NCBI GenBank assembly: GCA_900142905.1 | Contig: FSRV01000002.1 | Location: 3,720,001 to 3,784,000, forward strand | Reading direction: 5' to 3' | Source: Burkholderia sp. GAS332 | GTDB lineage: Bacteria; Pseudomonadota; Gammaproteobacteria; Burkholderiales; Burkholderiaceae | DNA length: 64,000 nucleotides | Shown: positions 27,447 through 36,646 of the stretch, one piece after another | Layout: the number at the start of each line of letters is the position of its first letter | Numbering within the stretch: position 1 is the stretch's first letter | Position numbers and translations under genes: made by a program | Notes under the pieces: model-generated | Database searches by the model: none | What the model was told of the DNA's origin: nothing | What the model saw: only the letters and a program-made list of their open reading frames with translations

Positions 27447-27695
27447 TTGTCCCCACAAATTGTTGGCAAGCCTGTGGACAACCCACGCACATCCCAACCA
27501 AGTGGTTGAAGCGATAGAAATATCCGCTGGCGGCTCACGAGTAAGCATCGCTCGACATCCGCGTTCAGACCCACCCAAAAAGCCCGCCAACAAGGCCGCG
27601 GCGCAAGCCGCATCACCCCCATCCTCCAGTTGTCCACATAATTTGTGCCCAAGCCTGTGGACAACCTGCGCACAGCCAACCCAAGTGCTTGATGC
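27447..27695. repeat. 66-bp direct repeat with DnaA-box-like motifs
   Basis: Units 27447-27512 and 27630-27695 are about 80% identical by eye. Each pairs a TTGTCC-motif with CCTGTGGACAAC. In unit 2 GTTGTCCACA (27629-27638) and TGTGGACAAC (27656-27665) are perfect inverted 10-mers. TTGTCCACA is one base off the DnaA box TTATCCACA. No gene is supported between 27118 and 27789; the long minus-strand frame here covers repeat and antiporter start. Confidence 0.55.
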
Positions 27696-27789
27696 CACAC
27701 GCGTATCTCCCATCGGCTCAGCCGCAGGCACACACCCCGTCGTGTGATAAAAAGAAGCTCCCACGCTTTGCCACTCATCGAGGCGCCGC

Positions 27790-29376
27790 ATGCCCACCGT
27801 CATGGCCTTCAAACTCGTCCTGCTGTCGCTCGTCGCGATGATCGGTCTCCAACTGCTCGCCAAGCGGCTGCGACTCCCACCGGCCGCGGCGCTCCTGGTC
27901 GGCGGTGCCGCGATGGCCTTCGTGCCGGGACTACCGCCCATCAACCTCAACCCCGAACTGGTCCTGATCGTGTTCCTGCCGCCGCTCCTCATGGACGGCG
28001 CCTATTTCTCCGTGTGGGACGAATTCAAACGCAATGTCGGTGGCATCCTGCTGCTTGCGATCGGCGCCGTCGCGTTTACGACCCTCGCGGTCGGCCTGGT
28101 CGTGCATTGGGTCGTGCCAGCCCTACCGTGGAGCGCGTGCTTCGCGCTGGGCGCGATCGTCTCGCCGCCTGACGCCATCGCCGCGAAGGCCGTACTGGAA
28201 CGCGTCGCGCTGCCGCGCCGGTTGATGGTGCTCCTCGAAGGCGAAAGCCTGCTCAACGACGCCGCCGGCATTGTCCTGTTCCGCTTCGCCGTCGCGGCCG
28301 CGCTGACCGGCACCTTCAGCGCGCAACATGCCATCGGGCGCTTTGCTGTGCTCGGACTGGGCGGCATCGCAGTGGGCATCGCCATCGGCTTCGTGGTCGT
28401 CAGGCTGCTGCGCTATCTCGACGACGCCTACCTCATCATCACCGCAGCCGCACTCTCCGGATGGATCAGCTACATCGCCGGCGACATGCTGGACGTCTCG
28501 GGCGTCATCGCGACCGTCAGTTGCGGAATGGTGCTTGGCTGGCATCAGCACGAAGTCTTTTCCGCCTCGGTGCGTACGCGCGGCACAGCCTTCTGGCAGG
28601 TCCTGATCTTCCTGATGGAAGCCATGGTGTTCATTCTGATCGGGCTGTCGCTGCGCGGCGTGATCGTGCGGCTGGGCGGTGTCGGCGAGACGCTGACCGC
28701 GCTTGCACCCGCGGTCGGCGCAGTGATCGCGGCGGTCGTACTATCGCGCTTCGTGTGGGTGTTCGCCGTCGAATGGTTGAAGGGACGGGTCTGCAAGCTG
28801 ATGCAGCGCGCAAACATTGCGCTCGACTGGCGCTCGTCAACGGTGACGAGTTGGGCCGGCATGCGTGGCGTGGTGACGCTGGCAATCGCGCTCTCGTTGC
28901 CCGAGGCGATGCCGGGGCGCGATCTGATTCTGGTCGCTTCGTTCGCTGTGATTCTCGTGACCGTGCTCGGGCAAGGGACCACGATCGGTGCGTTGATTCG
29001 CTGGGTCAAACTGGATAGCGTGAAGGAGCGCAACGAACAGCATTTGACCGAACCTCAGGCGTGGGCGAGGCTCGAAGCGACGCAGCTTGCCGCGATCCAA
29101 CCGCTCGTGCATGACGCCCAGGGACAAGTGATTCATCCGCGCCTGCTGGAACAATATAGCTATCGGGCGCGGATGACCGAAACCTACCAGGATGTGACGG
29201 AATATCCCTCCGATGTTCGATCCGCGCACTACGACGTCGTGCTTGCCGCCGTGGCAGCCGGTCGCCGCGAGTTGTTGCGGATGCATCGGTCAGGGTTGAT
29301 TCATGATGAACTGCTGACCGTGCTGGAGCGGGATCTGGATTTGCAGGAGATCGCGGCGTTGCATGGCAGAGGGTGA
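27790..29376 (+). CDS. CPA1 Na+/H+ antiporter (NhaP/NHE-like)
   Basis: This 528-aa protein has about 12 membrane segments up to residue 400, then a soluble tail of about 120 aa. The signature SPPDAIAAKAVLERVALP and GESLLNDAAGIVLFRFAV (the ND transport pair) define CPA1 exchangers, which extrude Na+ or K+ for protons. WAGMRGVVTLAIALSLP is the second conserved block. The start at 27790 follows GAGGCG; the ATG at 27802 is possible. It appears monocistronic. Confidence 0.85.
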   Translation: MPTVMAFKLVLLSLVAMIGLQLLAKRLRLPPAAALLVGGAAMAFVPGLPPINLNPELVLIVFLPPLLMDGAYFSVWDEFKRNVGGILLLAIGAVAFTTLAVGLVVHWVVPALPWSACFALGAIVSPPDAIAAKAVLERVALPRRLMVLLEGESLLNDAAGIVLFRFAVAAALTGTFSAQHAIGRFAVLGLGGIAVGIAIGFVVVRLLRYLDDAYLIITAAALSGWISYIAGDMLDVSGVIATVSCGMVLGWHQHEVFSASVRTRGTAFWQVLIFLMEAMVFILIGLSLRGVIVRLGGVGETLTALAPAVGAVIAAVVLSRFVWVFAVEWLKGRVCKLMQRANIALDWRSSTVTSWAGMRGVVTLAIALSLPEAMPGRDLILVASFAVILVTVLGQGTTIGALIRWVKLDSVKERNEQHLTEPQAWARLEATQLAAIQPLVHDAQGQVIHPRLLEQYSYRARMTETYQDVTEYPSDVRSAHYDVVLAAVAAGRRELLRMHRSGLIHDELLTVLERDLDLQEIAALHGRG

Positions 29377-29429
29377 CCGGGCCGCGTCTGACGTGAGTCG
29401 AGACGCGAACCGGTCGAACCGTAATGGGT

Positions 29430-29723
29430 TCAATGGCCCTTGAAAATATCGAGCAATTGATTTTGCATCTGCATCATCTCGTGCGCGTGCTTCATCTCCA
29501 TCTGCGCCATCGTGTCCTGATACTCCATGTCCATCTGCATCATTTTTTGCTGGATGCCGATGGCCTGAGTGCGCTGCTCAGGCGTCAGCTTGTCCATCAT
29601 CATGCTGTACTCAGGTGGCATCAGATAAGTGCCGGCGCGTCCTATTCCCTGTGCTTGCACAGAACCGGCTGCAAGCGTGAGCGGCAGCAAGCCGCACATC
29701 AGTATGGCTCGGATCGATTTCAT
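29430..29723 (-). CDS. Periplasmic Met-rich LTxxQ (Spy/CpxP-like) protein
   Basis: This 97-aa protein starts MKSIRAILMCGLLPLTLAAG at 29723 with GGAGATGAA before it. The signal peptide ends near SVQA/QG. The mature part holds the LTPEQ motif of the CpxP/Spy LTxxQ family and then a helix dense in Met and Gln (QKMMQMDMEYQDTMAQMEM) plus HAHEM. Met/His richness suggests copper or metal binding, or a chaperone role. It is shorter than typical Spy proteins (about 140-160 aa). It runs convergent to the antiporter gene. Confidence 0.65.
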   Translation of the reverse strand: MKSIRAILMCGLLPLTLAAGSVQAQGIGRAGTYLMPPEYSMMMDKLTPEQRTQAIGIQQKMMQMDMEYQDTMAQMEMKHAHEMMQMQNQLLDIFKGH

Positions 29724-30119
29724 TTCATCTCCAGTCTTACGTGAGCAGCCCGGCTTCAACAAGGGCTGCATAAGCGAGCTTCAGGTGCTCAGACTGGCTT
29801 GCCGCGGTCGATCCGTTGTACATGCCAGGTCTGAGGATGCAACACCCGCAGATCGCCGCCATGCACGATCGTCCGGGTGTTTCAAGGCTTTAGTCGCGAA
29901 CGCTTACTGGAAATGACATGCTGGATGAAAATTGCGTCGACAATCTTTCTTCTATGCGGCTGTCACTTTCGCCGCCTCGCGCCGACTAATCCTTCCTCGC
30001 CGCCCCCAGAATCATCGTGCAAAGGCAAGAATTCGGCTTGAAGAACGGCGCCGCTGCAAGCATCAAACATAGCGTGAGAAAATAACGGTCCTCTCAAGCC
30101 AACGATCACAAGGAACGAC
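29724..30119. other. Intergenic region with no supported gene
   Basis: Nearly 400 bp between the LTxxQ gene and the SDR gene, read on both strands. I find no convincing coding frame, repeat or RNA. It must hold the promoters of both flanking, divergently oriented genes; AAGGAACG precedes the SDR ATG. Confidence 0.5.
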
Positions 30120-30878
30120 ATGTCCACCTCTTCTCCAATCCGCGCGATCGTGACCGGCCACGCGCGCGGGCTCGGCGCATCCCTTGCTGAACAACTGCTG
30201 GCGCGCGGTGTCGCGGTACTAGGTTTGTCCCGCTCGCGTCATGCCACGCTGAAAGCGCGTTTCCCTGCGCTGCTCGAAGAAATCGAGCTCGAACTTGCCG
30301 ATCCCACCCGCGTCGCTCAGTGGGTCGCAACCGATGCCCTGCGCAGCTTCGTCAGCGGCGCGCAGAGCGTCCTGCTGATCAACAACGCGGGCATGGTTCA
30401 ACCGATTGGTCCGATCGAAGGCCAGGACGCCGCGGACATCGCGACCGCCGTGAGCCTGAACGTGGCCACGCCGCTGATGCTGGCGAGCGCGCTCGCCGCA
30501 GCCAGCGTCGACGCGACCGATCGGCGCATCGTGCATATCTCCAGCGGTGCGGCGCGCAATGCGGTTCCCGGCTGGAGCATCTACTGCGCGACCAAAGCCG
30601 CGCTCGATCATCACGCACGCGCCGTTGCACTCGACGCGAATCGTGCGCTGCGTATTTGCAGCCTGGCACCGGGCGTCATCGATACGAATATGCAGGCGGA
30701 GATTCGCGGCAGCGGCACCGAGCAGTTCCCGATGCGCGAGAAATTCGAGGACCTCAAGCGCAACGGCCTGCTTTCGACACCGGAACAATGCGCCACCCAG
30801 TTGCTCGACTACGCCTTCAGCGATGCATTCGGGCAAACGCCGGTGGCCGATATTCGCGAGGTCGCGAAGCAGGTCTGA
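30120..30878 (+). CDS. Short-chain dehydrogenase/reductase
   Basis: This 252-aa SDR has the cofactor motif TGHARGLG near the N-terminus, NNAG (LINNAGM), the catalytic Ser in ISSGAARN and YCATK (Y-x3-K). It resembles the sepiapterin-reductase-like or YueD type, since its specificity loop is followed by SLAPGVIDTNMQ. AAGGAACG lies upstream. It stands alone; the next gene is a regulator remnant on the opposite strand. Confidence 0.8.
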   Translation: MSTSSPIRAIVTGHARGLGASLAEQLLARGVAVLGLSRSRHATLKARFPALLEEIELELADPTRVAQWVATDALRSFVSGAQSVLLINNAGMVQPIGPIEGQDAADIATAVSLNVATPLMLASALAAASVDATDRRIVHISSGAARNAVPGWSIYCATKAALDHHARAVALDANRALRICSLAPGVIDTNMQAEIRGSGTEQFPMREKFEDLKRNGLLSTPEQCATQLLDYAFSDAFGQTPVADIREVAKQV

Positions 30879-30893
30879 GTCGCGAGCGCTCCG

Positions 30894-30914
30894 CTCCCGT
30901 AAAACCTCACCTTT
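30894..30914 (+). repeat. Dispersed 21-bp motif, single copy
   Basis: CTCCCGTAAAACCTCACCTT begins at 30894 and lies between the convergent SDR gene and OmpR remnant. Same orientation as all other copies up to 62.3 kb. Confidence 0.55.
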
Positions 30915-30932
30915 CGGCAAAAACGCCGATAC

Positions 30933-31265
30933 TCACACGCCGGGCGCGACCATCGCGCCGCGCTCGGCCGCCCCCATCTCACCGTGCGGCACGAACACAT
31001 AGCCGCGTCCCCACACCGTCAACACATAGCGCGGCTCCGAAGGATCGATCTCGATCAGCCGCCGCAGCCGCCAGATCGATACATCGAGGCTGCGACCTTG
31101 ATGCAGCACGCTATTGCCGCGCAATTTCTCGTTGAGTTGCATGCGCGTGAGAACGGTCATCGCGTGATTGACGAAGACTTTCAGCAACGCGAACTCGGCG
31201 CTGCGCAGCGCGAAATGTTCGTTGTCGCGACGCAATTCGCGAGCGGAGAAGTTCAGCTCGCAACA
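30933..31265 (-). pseudogene. Remnant of an OmpR-type response regulator (DNA-binding half)
   Basis: The frame encodes a Trans_reg_C winged helix: ELRRDNEHFALRSAEFALLK, then LDVSIWRLRRLIEIDP and YVLTVWGRGYVF. The frame is closed upstream by a TGA near 31266, only about eleven codons before the first possible start, a TTG at 31235. No receiver domain is found upstream; that stretch is filled with dispersed motifs. A fragment of a two-component regulator is the simplest reading. A standalone 100-aa effector is less likely. Confidence 0.6.
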
Positions 31266-31288
31266 TCACCGTACTGTGCGCGCGCCTG

Positions 31289-31458
31289 CTCCCGAAAAGT
31301 CTCACCTTTGAATCGGAGCGGGTGGGGCTGGGCGCGAAGTGAACCTCGAGCAGCTCCCGAAAACGCTCACCTTTAGCGCTTAGGGTCAGGCCGCAAAGGC
31401 ATGCTGGGCGGGGAGCCGATGGTCCAGAACAGGCCACTCCCGCAAACCCTCACCTTTG
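31289..31458 (+). repeat. Dispersed 21-bp motif, three copies
   Basis: Copies are at 31289-31310, 31354-31374 and 31437-31458: CTCCCGAAAAGTCTCACCTT, CTCCCGAAAACGCTCACCTT and CTCCCGCAAACCCTCACCTT. All are on the plus strand at spacings of 65 and 83 bp. They occupy the place where the missing receiver part of the OmpR remnant would be. Confidence 0.65.
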
Positions 31459-31495
31459 GAGGGCGTCGAGTAATCTGCATACCCAGGTAAGAGGC

Positions 31496-31597
31496 GGGTA
31501 CGTATCCGGCTGGTACGTATCCGGCGGTGCGTATCCGGCGGTGCGTATCGGGCGGTGCGTATCGGGCGATGTGTGTCAGGCGGTGTGCCTGCTGGCG
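31496..31597. repeat. 14-15-bp tandem repeat
   Basis: About seven units of GGTRCGTATCSGGC follow each other, decaying to GATGTGTGTCAGGC and GGTGTGCCTGCTGGC at the right. They lie 3' of the MHS transporter gene. The repeat produces artificial Pro/Tyr-rich frames on the minus strand. Confidence 0.75.
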
Positions 31598-31623
31598 TTG
31601 AGCGATATAGCCCAAGCATGGAC

Positions 31624-31648
31624 GAGGGTGCCGGACAACGGCACCCTC
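31624..31648. terminator. Terminator hairpin after the MHS transporter gene
   Basis: GAGGGTGCCG and CGGCACCCTC are perfect 10-bp arms around GACAA, 12 bp downstream of the transporter stop. No long T run follows on the minus strand. Confidence 0.55.
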
Positions 31649-31660
31649 CGTTGAACGACC

Positions 31661-32974
31661 TCAGCCTATCGAGCGCGGATCGATCTTGCCACTCACCGCT
31701 TTCAATCCAAAGCTCGCGACCAGCGAGAGCGCCGCGCACGCCGCCATAAAATACGCAGGCGCGGTGACATTGCCCGTCGACGAAATCAGCCACGTGGCGA
31801 TCAACGGCGCGGTGCCGCTGAACACGGTAAAGCTGACATTGAACGTCAACGCGACGCCGCTGAAACGCACGCGCGTCGGAAACATGTCGGCGATGATGCA
31901 GGCGAACGTGCCGTTGGCGAGGCACGCGGCCACACCGGCCAGCGCGAGTAACAGCACGACATCGATCGTATGGTGGCTGGCTGCGAGGTAGAACGGATAG
32001 CTCAGCACCATCAGGAGCAGCGAGCCGAAGCGCAGCACAAAGCGCCTCGGCAGTTTGTCGCCGAGCCAGCCCGACAGCAGAATGCCCGTCGACACCACCG
32101 CGAGACCGACGTTCTGTCCGATCGCTACACGGCGCGGGTCGTAGTGCAACACACGATCGAGGTAAGCCGGCATGTGCGCGAACAGCAGGCCGTTGAATGC
32201 GGCGACCACCGCCGTCGTGCCGATGCCGAGCAGCACGGGCCGCCAGTGCTCGCGCAACAGTTCTGCCAGCGGATGCTTCGCGGCGAGATGCTTCATCTCG
32301 GCGAACGCAGGCGTTTCTTCGAGCTTGCGGCGCAGCCAGAAACTCAGCAAGCCGATTGCACCACCGAACAGAAACGCGATGCGCCAGCCGTACGCCGCGA
32401 CATCGTCGCCGCTCAGAAAGCTGTGCACCGAAAGATTGACGGCCGCCGCCAGCAGCACGCCGGAGTTCACGCAGAAGAACACGATGCCGCACACGAGTCC
32501 CGCGCGCCGCGGCACCGATTCGACCACGTAGGTGATCGAACCGGGTAGCTCCCCGCCGAGGCAGAAGCCTTGCATGAGACGCAGCAGGATCATCAACAGC
32601 GTGGCGCTGATGCCCCACGTCGCGTAAGTCGGCACGATCCCCATGCCGATCGTGCACATCGACACGACGATCACTGACACGATGAAGACGCGTCGGCGTC
32701 CGTACTTGTCGCCGAAATAGCTGAGCACGACACCGCCGACTGGCCGCGCGAGATAACCGATCGCAAATACGGCGAACGACAACATCAAGCCAACAATCGG
32801 ATCATGCATCGGAAAGAACGCACGGCCGATGAACTGCGCGAAGATGCCGTAGACGACGAAATCGTAGAACTCGAGCGCGCCCCCAAGACTCGCGAGTATG
32901 ATCATGCGCCACTGCGAGCGCGTGAGCCGCGTCGGGGCTGCTTCCGAAAGACTGGCGGATTCAAGACTGGACAT
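31661..32974 (-). CDS. MHS-family metabolite:H+ symporter (MFS)
   Basis: This 437-aa 12-TM transporter has GALEFYDFVVYGIFAQFIGRAFFP in TM1, which is the MHS signature of the citrate/ketoglutarate/shikimate group. ARPVGGVVLSYFGDKYGRRR and LLRLMQGFCLGGELPGS support it. AGGAG precedes the ATG at 32974. It lies 175 bp downstream of the dehydratase operon on the same strand and may serve it, although a separate promoter is likely. Substrate unassigned. Confidence 0.85.
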   Translation of the reverse strand: MSSLESASLSEAAPTRLTRSQWRMIILASLGGALEFYDFVVYGIFAQFIGRAFFPMHDPIVGLMLSFAVFAIGYLARPVGGVVLSYFGDKYGRRRVFIVSVIVVSMCTIGMGIVPTYATWGISATLLMILLRLMQGFCLGGELPGSITYVVESVPRRAGLVCGIVFFCVNSGVLLAAAVNLSVHSFLSGDDVAAYGWRIAFLFGGAIGLLSFWLRRKLEETPAFAEMKHLAAKHPLAELLREHWRPVLLGIGTTAVVAAFNGLLFAHMPAYLDRVLHYDPRRVAIGQNVGLAVVSTGILLSGWLGDKLPRRFVLRFGSLLLMVLSYPFYLAASHHTIDVVLLLALAGVAACLANGTFACIIADMFPTRVRFSGVALTFNVSFTVFSGTAPLIATWLISSTGNVTAPAYFMAACAALSLVASFGLKAVSGKIDPRSIG

Positions 32975-33149
32975 GGTTGTCTCCTGCGCGGCCCGGCATG
33001 GCTGATTGCCACGTTCACCGCTTTGCCATTGAGTTGGTCTTTGTGCGTTTGCCTTTGTGCTTCTATCAGCCGCGTCCGCTTTGTATCGAGCGGTGTACGC
33101 CGCGCTAGCGCTAGCGCTTACTGCTGAGTGCTTTGTGCTCGTTGCTTAC

Positions 33150-34061
33150 TCACGACTCGTGCGTCATTCGCTGATCGAGCAGGACTTTAACGATCTGCGA
33201 GATGTCTTCATCGCCGAGTCCTCGATCGACCGCTTCCTGCAAAAGCTTGCGCACTTCGCCGACGGCGCGCAACGGCGCGTTAGCCTCGCGCGCCAACTCC
33301 GCCACCGCGTCGAGATCCTTCAGCATCGTCCTGATCGTGCCCGATGGACTCGACGGCGGCGTCAACATCCGCGGCATCAAGGTTTGCAGCAGCACCGAAT
33401 CGGCCCAGCCGCCTCGCAAGGCGGCCGGCATCGCAGCGGCGTCGATGCCCGCGCGTTGAGCGAGAACGCAGGCTTCAGCAATACCCGCAATGGTCGTCAC
33501 GACGATCGCCTGGTTCGCGAGCTTGGTCGCCTGTCCTGCGCCGGTGGCGCCCATGCGCGTGACACGCGAAGCATAGGCGCGCAGCAGCGGCTCGACTGAG
33601 GCGATATCGTTCGGGCTGCCGCCGCACATGATCGCGAGCGTGCCCGTCACAGCGCCTGCCGTGCCACCGGACACGGGTGCGTCGATCCACACGCTGCCAG
33701 TCAGGTCGTGCCAACGCTGGGCGAAGCGCCGGGTTTCGGCGGGCGCGATGGTCGAATGGTCGATCAGAAAGCGCGGCGCGGTGGCCGCATGCACGAGCCC
33801 CTGTTCGCCGAAGACGACTTCTTCAACGGCGTGGGCATCGCCGAGGCACAGCATCACGACCTCGCTGGCCTCGGCCAGCCGCCTCGGCGAATCGCTGACG
33901 ACGCTACCCTCTGCTGCCAGCCCGGCGAGCTTCATCGACGATCGATTCCACACCCTCAGCGCATGCCCGGCTGCAAGCAACCGCCACGCCATCGGCTCGC
34001 CCATTTTGCCGATGCCGCAAAAGCCGACGCGCGGCACATCCGGTGCGATGGCGGCGCTCAT
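33150..34061 (-). CDS. 3-hydroxyisobutyrate dehydrogenase-family reductase
   Basis: This 303-aa beta-hydroxyacid dehydrogenase has the Rossmann motif [13 protein letters not shown] at the N-terminus, the substrate motif [13 protein letters not shown] and the catalytic Lys in [12 protein letters not shown]. Its ATG overlaps the dehydratase stop (ATGA), so the two are coupled. Relatives include 3-hydroxyisobutyrate dehydrogenase and tartronate-semialdehyde reductase (GarR). With a sugar-acid-type dehydratase before it, a GarR-like role on a short hydroxy-oxo acid is possible. Confidence 0.8.
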   Translation of the reverse strand: MSAAIAPDVPRVGFCGIGKMGEPMAWRLLAAGHALRVWNRSSMKLAGLAAEGSVVSDSPRRLAEASEVVMLCLGDAHAVEEVVFGEQGLVHAATAPRFLIDHSTIAPAETRRFAQRWHDLTGSVWIDAPVSGGTAGAVTGTLAIMCGGSPNDIASVEPLLRAYASRVTRMGATGAGQATKLANQAIVVTTIAGIAEACVLAQRAGIDAAAMPAALRGGWADSVLLQTLMPRMLTPPSSPSGTIRTMLKDLDAVAELAREANAPLRAVGEVRKLLQEAVDRGLGDEDISQIVKVLLDQRMTHES

Positions 34062-35785
34062 GCCTCATCCTCACCGATCGACGCCTCATACGGCCACTCC
34101 ACGGCGCCCGAATGCGTCACCGCGCCGAGATTCGCCGGCCGTACCAGCGCTTCATATTTCTCCAGTACGCCGCCTAAGCGCCCCCGTGTGAACGGCACGG
34201 CTTCCTTGCTGCGTCGCGCGAGTTCCTCGTCGCTCAGTTCGACGTCGAGCGTGCCTTTGTGTGCGTCGATATGAATCCGGTCACCGTCTCTAAGCAAACG
34301 AATCGGGCCGCCTGCCGCCGCTTCCGGTCCGACGTAGCCGATACACATACCGCGCGTCGCACCTGAGAAGCGTCCGTCGGTCAGCAGCGCGACTTTTTCG
34401 CCCATCCCCTGACCGTAGATCGCCGCCGTCACGCTCAGCATCTCGCGCATGCCAGGGCCGCCCTTCGGCCCTTCGTTGCGAATCACGAGCACGTCCCCTT
34501 CCTGATAGGTGCGCTTCGACACGACCGACATGCACGCCTCTTCGGTTTCGAACACCCGCGCGGTGCCGCTAAAGACCAGCGATTTCAGGCCTGCGGTTTT
34601 CAGACACGCGCCATCCGGTGCAAGATTGCCGCGCAACACCACCAGTCCGGCGTTCTCGCTTAGCGGCTCGTTATGCGGACGGACGACGCGTCCATCCGGG
34701 CCCGCGAACGCCTTCAACGCGGTTTCGAGCGTGTCGCCGGTTTGCGTCAACGTATCGCCATGCAGGAAGCCGCCCGCGAGCAACGCATTCAGGACCGCCG
34801 GCACGCCGCCAACGTGATACAGATCCAGCGCAAGATACTTGCCGCCCGGCTGCAGATCGCCGATCAACGGCGTGCGGGCCAACACCTCGGACACATCGTC
34901 CAACGTAAAGCGGATGCCCGCTTCGTGCGCGATCGCCGGAATGTGCAGCGCGGCGTTGGTCGAACCGCCGGTGGCCGCGACTGCGGCGCAGGCATTTTCG
35001 AGGCTCTTGCGCGTGACCAGATCGCGCGGCAGCGGACCGCCGTTTTTCAGCGTGTTCATGACCGTTTCGCCGGCCCGGCGCGCAATGGCTATGCGCTCGC
35101 TGTAGACGGCAGGCACCATCGCCGAGCCGAGCGGCGCGAGACCGAGCGTTTCGGCGACCATCGCCATCGTGTTCGCGGTGAATTGTCCGGGGCACGATCC
35201 CGCACCCGGCGTGCAACGCTTCTCGATGCCGCGCAAGGTATCGAGCGACATGTCGCCGCGTTGCGCCGCGCCGACCGCTTCAATCGCGGTCAGAATCGTC
35301 GCTTGCGTGCCGTCCGGGGCAATGCCCGGCAACATGGCGCCGCCGAACAGGAACACGCCCGGAACGTTCACGCGCACCATGCCCATCAGAATCCCGGGCA
35401 GCGTCTTGTCGCAACCGGCCACGCCGACGAACGCGTCGTAGCAATGCGCGCGCACGAAAACCTCGACGCTGTCCGCGATGATCTCGCGCGAGACGAGACT
35501 AAAACGCATGCCCGAATGATTCATCGAGGTGCCGTCCGACACCGAAATCGCCGAGCCGCGAATCGGCACGCCGCCGCCCGCCGCGACGCCAAGGCGCACG
35601 TTGTCGGAAACCGCCGCGAGCGACATCGAGCACGGCGTGTTTTCGCCGAATGTATCGACGATCGCGACGAAGGGCTTGTCGATCGCGGCGTCGTCCATGC
35701 CGGTCGCTCGCAGGAAGGCGCGATGCGGCGTGCGTGTGATGCCTTCGGTGACGGTGCGCGAGCGGTGTTTGTGGAGATTGCTCAT
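34058..35785 (-). CDS. IlvD/Edd-family dehydratase (sugar-acid type likely)
   Basis: This 575-aa Fe-S dehydratase shows all three cluster cysteine contexts: [16 protein letters not shown] and [12 protein letters not shown]. The C-terminal [16 protein letters not shown] loop is also present. Length and neighbours (SDR, ACS transporter, beta-hydroxyacid dehydrogenase) favour an aldonate dehydratase over biosynthetic IlvD. AGGAAG precedes the ATG at 35785. It is the third gene of a four-gene operon. Confidence 0.85.
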   Translation of the reverse strand: MSNLHKHRSRTVTEGITRTPHRAFLRATGMDDAAIDKPFVAIVDTFGENTPCSMSLAAVSDNVRLGVAAGGGVPIRGSAISVSDGTSMNHSGMRFSLVSREIIADSVEVFVRAHCYDAFVGVAGCDKTLPGILMGMVRVNVPGVFLFGGAMLPGIAPDGTQATILTAIEAVGAAQRGDMSLDTLRGIEKRCTPGAGSCPGQFTANTMAMVAETLGLAPLGSAMVPAVYSERIAIARRAGETVMNTLKNGGPLPRDLVTRKSLENACAAVAATGGSTNAALHIPAIAHEAGIRFTLDDVSEVLARTPLIGDLQPGGKYLALDLYHVGGVPAVLNALLAGGFLHGDTLTQTGDTLETALKAFAGPDGRVVRPHNEPLSENAGLVVLRGNLAPDGACLKTAGLKSLVFSGTARVFETEEACMSVVSKRTYQEGDVLVIRNEGPKGGPGMREMLSVTAAIYGQGMGEKVALLTDGRFSGATRGMCIGYVGPEAAAGGPIRLLRDGDRIHIDAHKGTLDVELSDEELARRSKEAVPFTRGRLGGVLEKYEALVRPANLGAVTHSGAVEWPYEASIGEDEA

Positions 35786-35814
35786 GGTTTTCTTCCTGTA
35801 CGTATCCGTATGCG

Positions 35815-35867
35815 GTGTTGTGCTGTGCTGTGCTGTGCGTTCAGCCGTTCAGCCGTTCAGCCGTTCA
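35815..35867. repeat. Pentamer and octamer microsatellite at the SDR 3' end
   Basis: Four GTGCT-type pentamers are followed by about four GTTCAGCC octamers (35839-35867). On the minus strand the octamer AACGGCTG duplicates the last codons and stop of the SDR gene, whose true stop is 35857-35859. The gap to the dehydratase is therefore mostly copied gene end. Confidence 0.75.
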
Positions 35868-36636
35868 ACAGCATGCCGTTCTCGGCGGCGATCACCTGGC
35901 CGGTCATCGAAGGCGCATGCGCGACGATGAACCAGGCAAGGTCGGCGATCTCGCCAGGCTGCGACACGCGCTTGAGCGGCGCGACATTCGTCATGCTGTC
36001 GACTATCTTCGCGTACGCCTCTTCACCCAGCACACGACGCGGCAAGCCGTCGTCCACCATGCCAGGCGCCAACGCATTCACGCGGATATGCGGCGCGAGA
36101 TTGCGGGCAAGCGAGAGGGTCAGTGTATTGACCGCGCCCTTCGAAGCCGCATAGGCAATGGAAGAACCCGTGCCGTTCAGTGAGGCCAGCGACGAGATAT
36201 TGATCACCGCTGTGCTATGCGAAGCGGTCGACGAATCGCGCAGCACGGGCACTGCGGCGCGCGTCATCTGAAACATGCCGATCAGGTTCACGCGATACAC
36301 GCGCTCGAACTCCATGTCGTCGACGGCGGCCAGGTCGCCGTGCGGGATGAAGCGCGTGGTGCCGGCGCAGTTGATCAGCGCGTCAATGCGCTGCCACTTC
36401 GAGGCCACCGCGTCGACCGCTTTCACGCATGCCGCGTCAGAACCGACGTCGACATCAAACACCATCGTCTCGGCGCCGAGTCGTTTGCATTGCGCTTCGA
36501 CGGCCAACGCCGCTTCGCGCGTGCTGTCGTCGAAATTACCGATCGCCACCGCCCAACCGGCGCCCGCAAAGCGCAATGCGGTGGCCGCGCCAATGCCGGT
36601 AGCCGCGCCGGTGACCATACAAACCTGCTGCATCAT
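35857..36636 (-). CDS. Short-chain dehydrogenase/reductase
   Basis: This 259-aa classical SDR carries the cofactor motif VTGAATGIGAATA, LINCAG in place of NNAG, the catalytic Ser in INISSLASLNG and YAASK (Y-x3-K). GGAGAGCAGG precedes tandem ATGs (36636 and 36633). It lies between the ACS transporter (11 bp upstream) and the dehydratase, consistent with oxidation of a sugar to its acid or lactone. The NCAG variant is common in the family. Confidence 0.85.
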   Translation of the reverse strand: MMQQVCMVTGAATGIGAATALRFAGAGWAVAIGNFDDSTREAALAVEAQCKRLGAETMVFDVDVGSDAACVKAVDAVASKWQRIDALINCAGTTRFIPHGDLAAVDDMEFERVYRVNLIGMFQMTRAAVPVLRDSSTASHSTAVINISSLASLNGTGSSIAYAASKGAVNTLTLSLARNLAPHIRVNALAPGMVDDGLPRRVLGEEAYAKIVDSMTNVAPLKRVSQPGEIADLAWFIVAHAPSMTGQVIAAENGMLLNG

Positions 36637-36646
36637 CCTGCTCTCC

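Noticed and set aside
27387..27992. 201-aa minus-strand protein upstream of the antiporter
   Set aside because: It covers the 66-bp repeats and the antisense of the antiporter start; its internal similarity is only the DNA repeat.
31386..32657. 423-codon minus-strand frame ending in the 14-bp repeats
   Set aside because: It is a shifted frame of the MHS transporter continued through the repeat; composition is Arg-rich shadow type.
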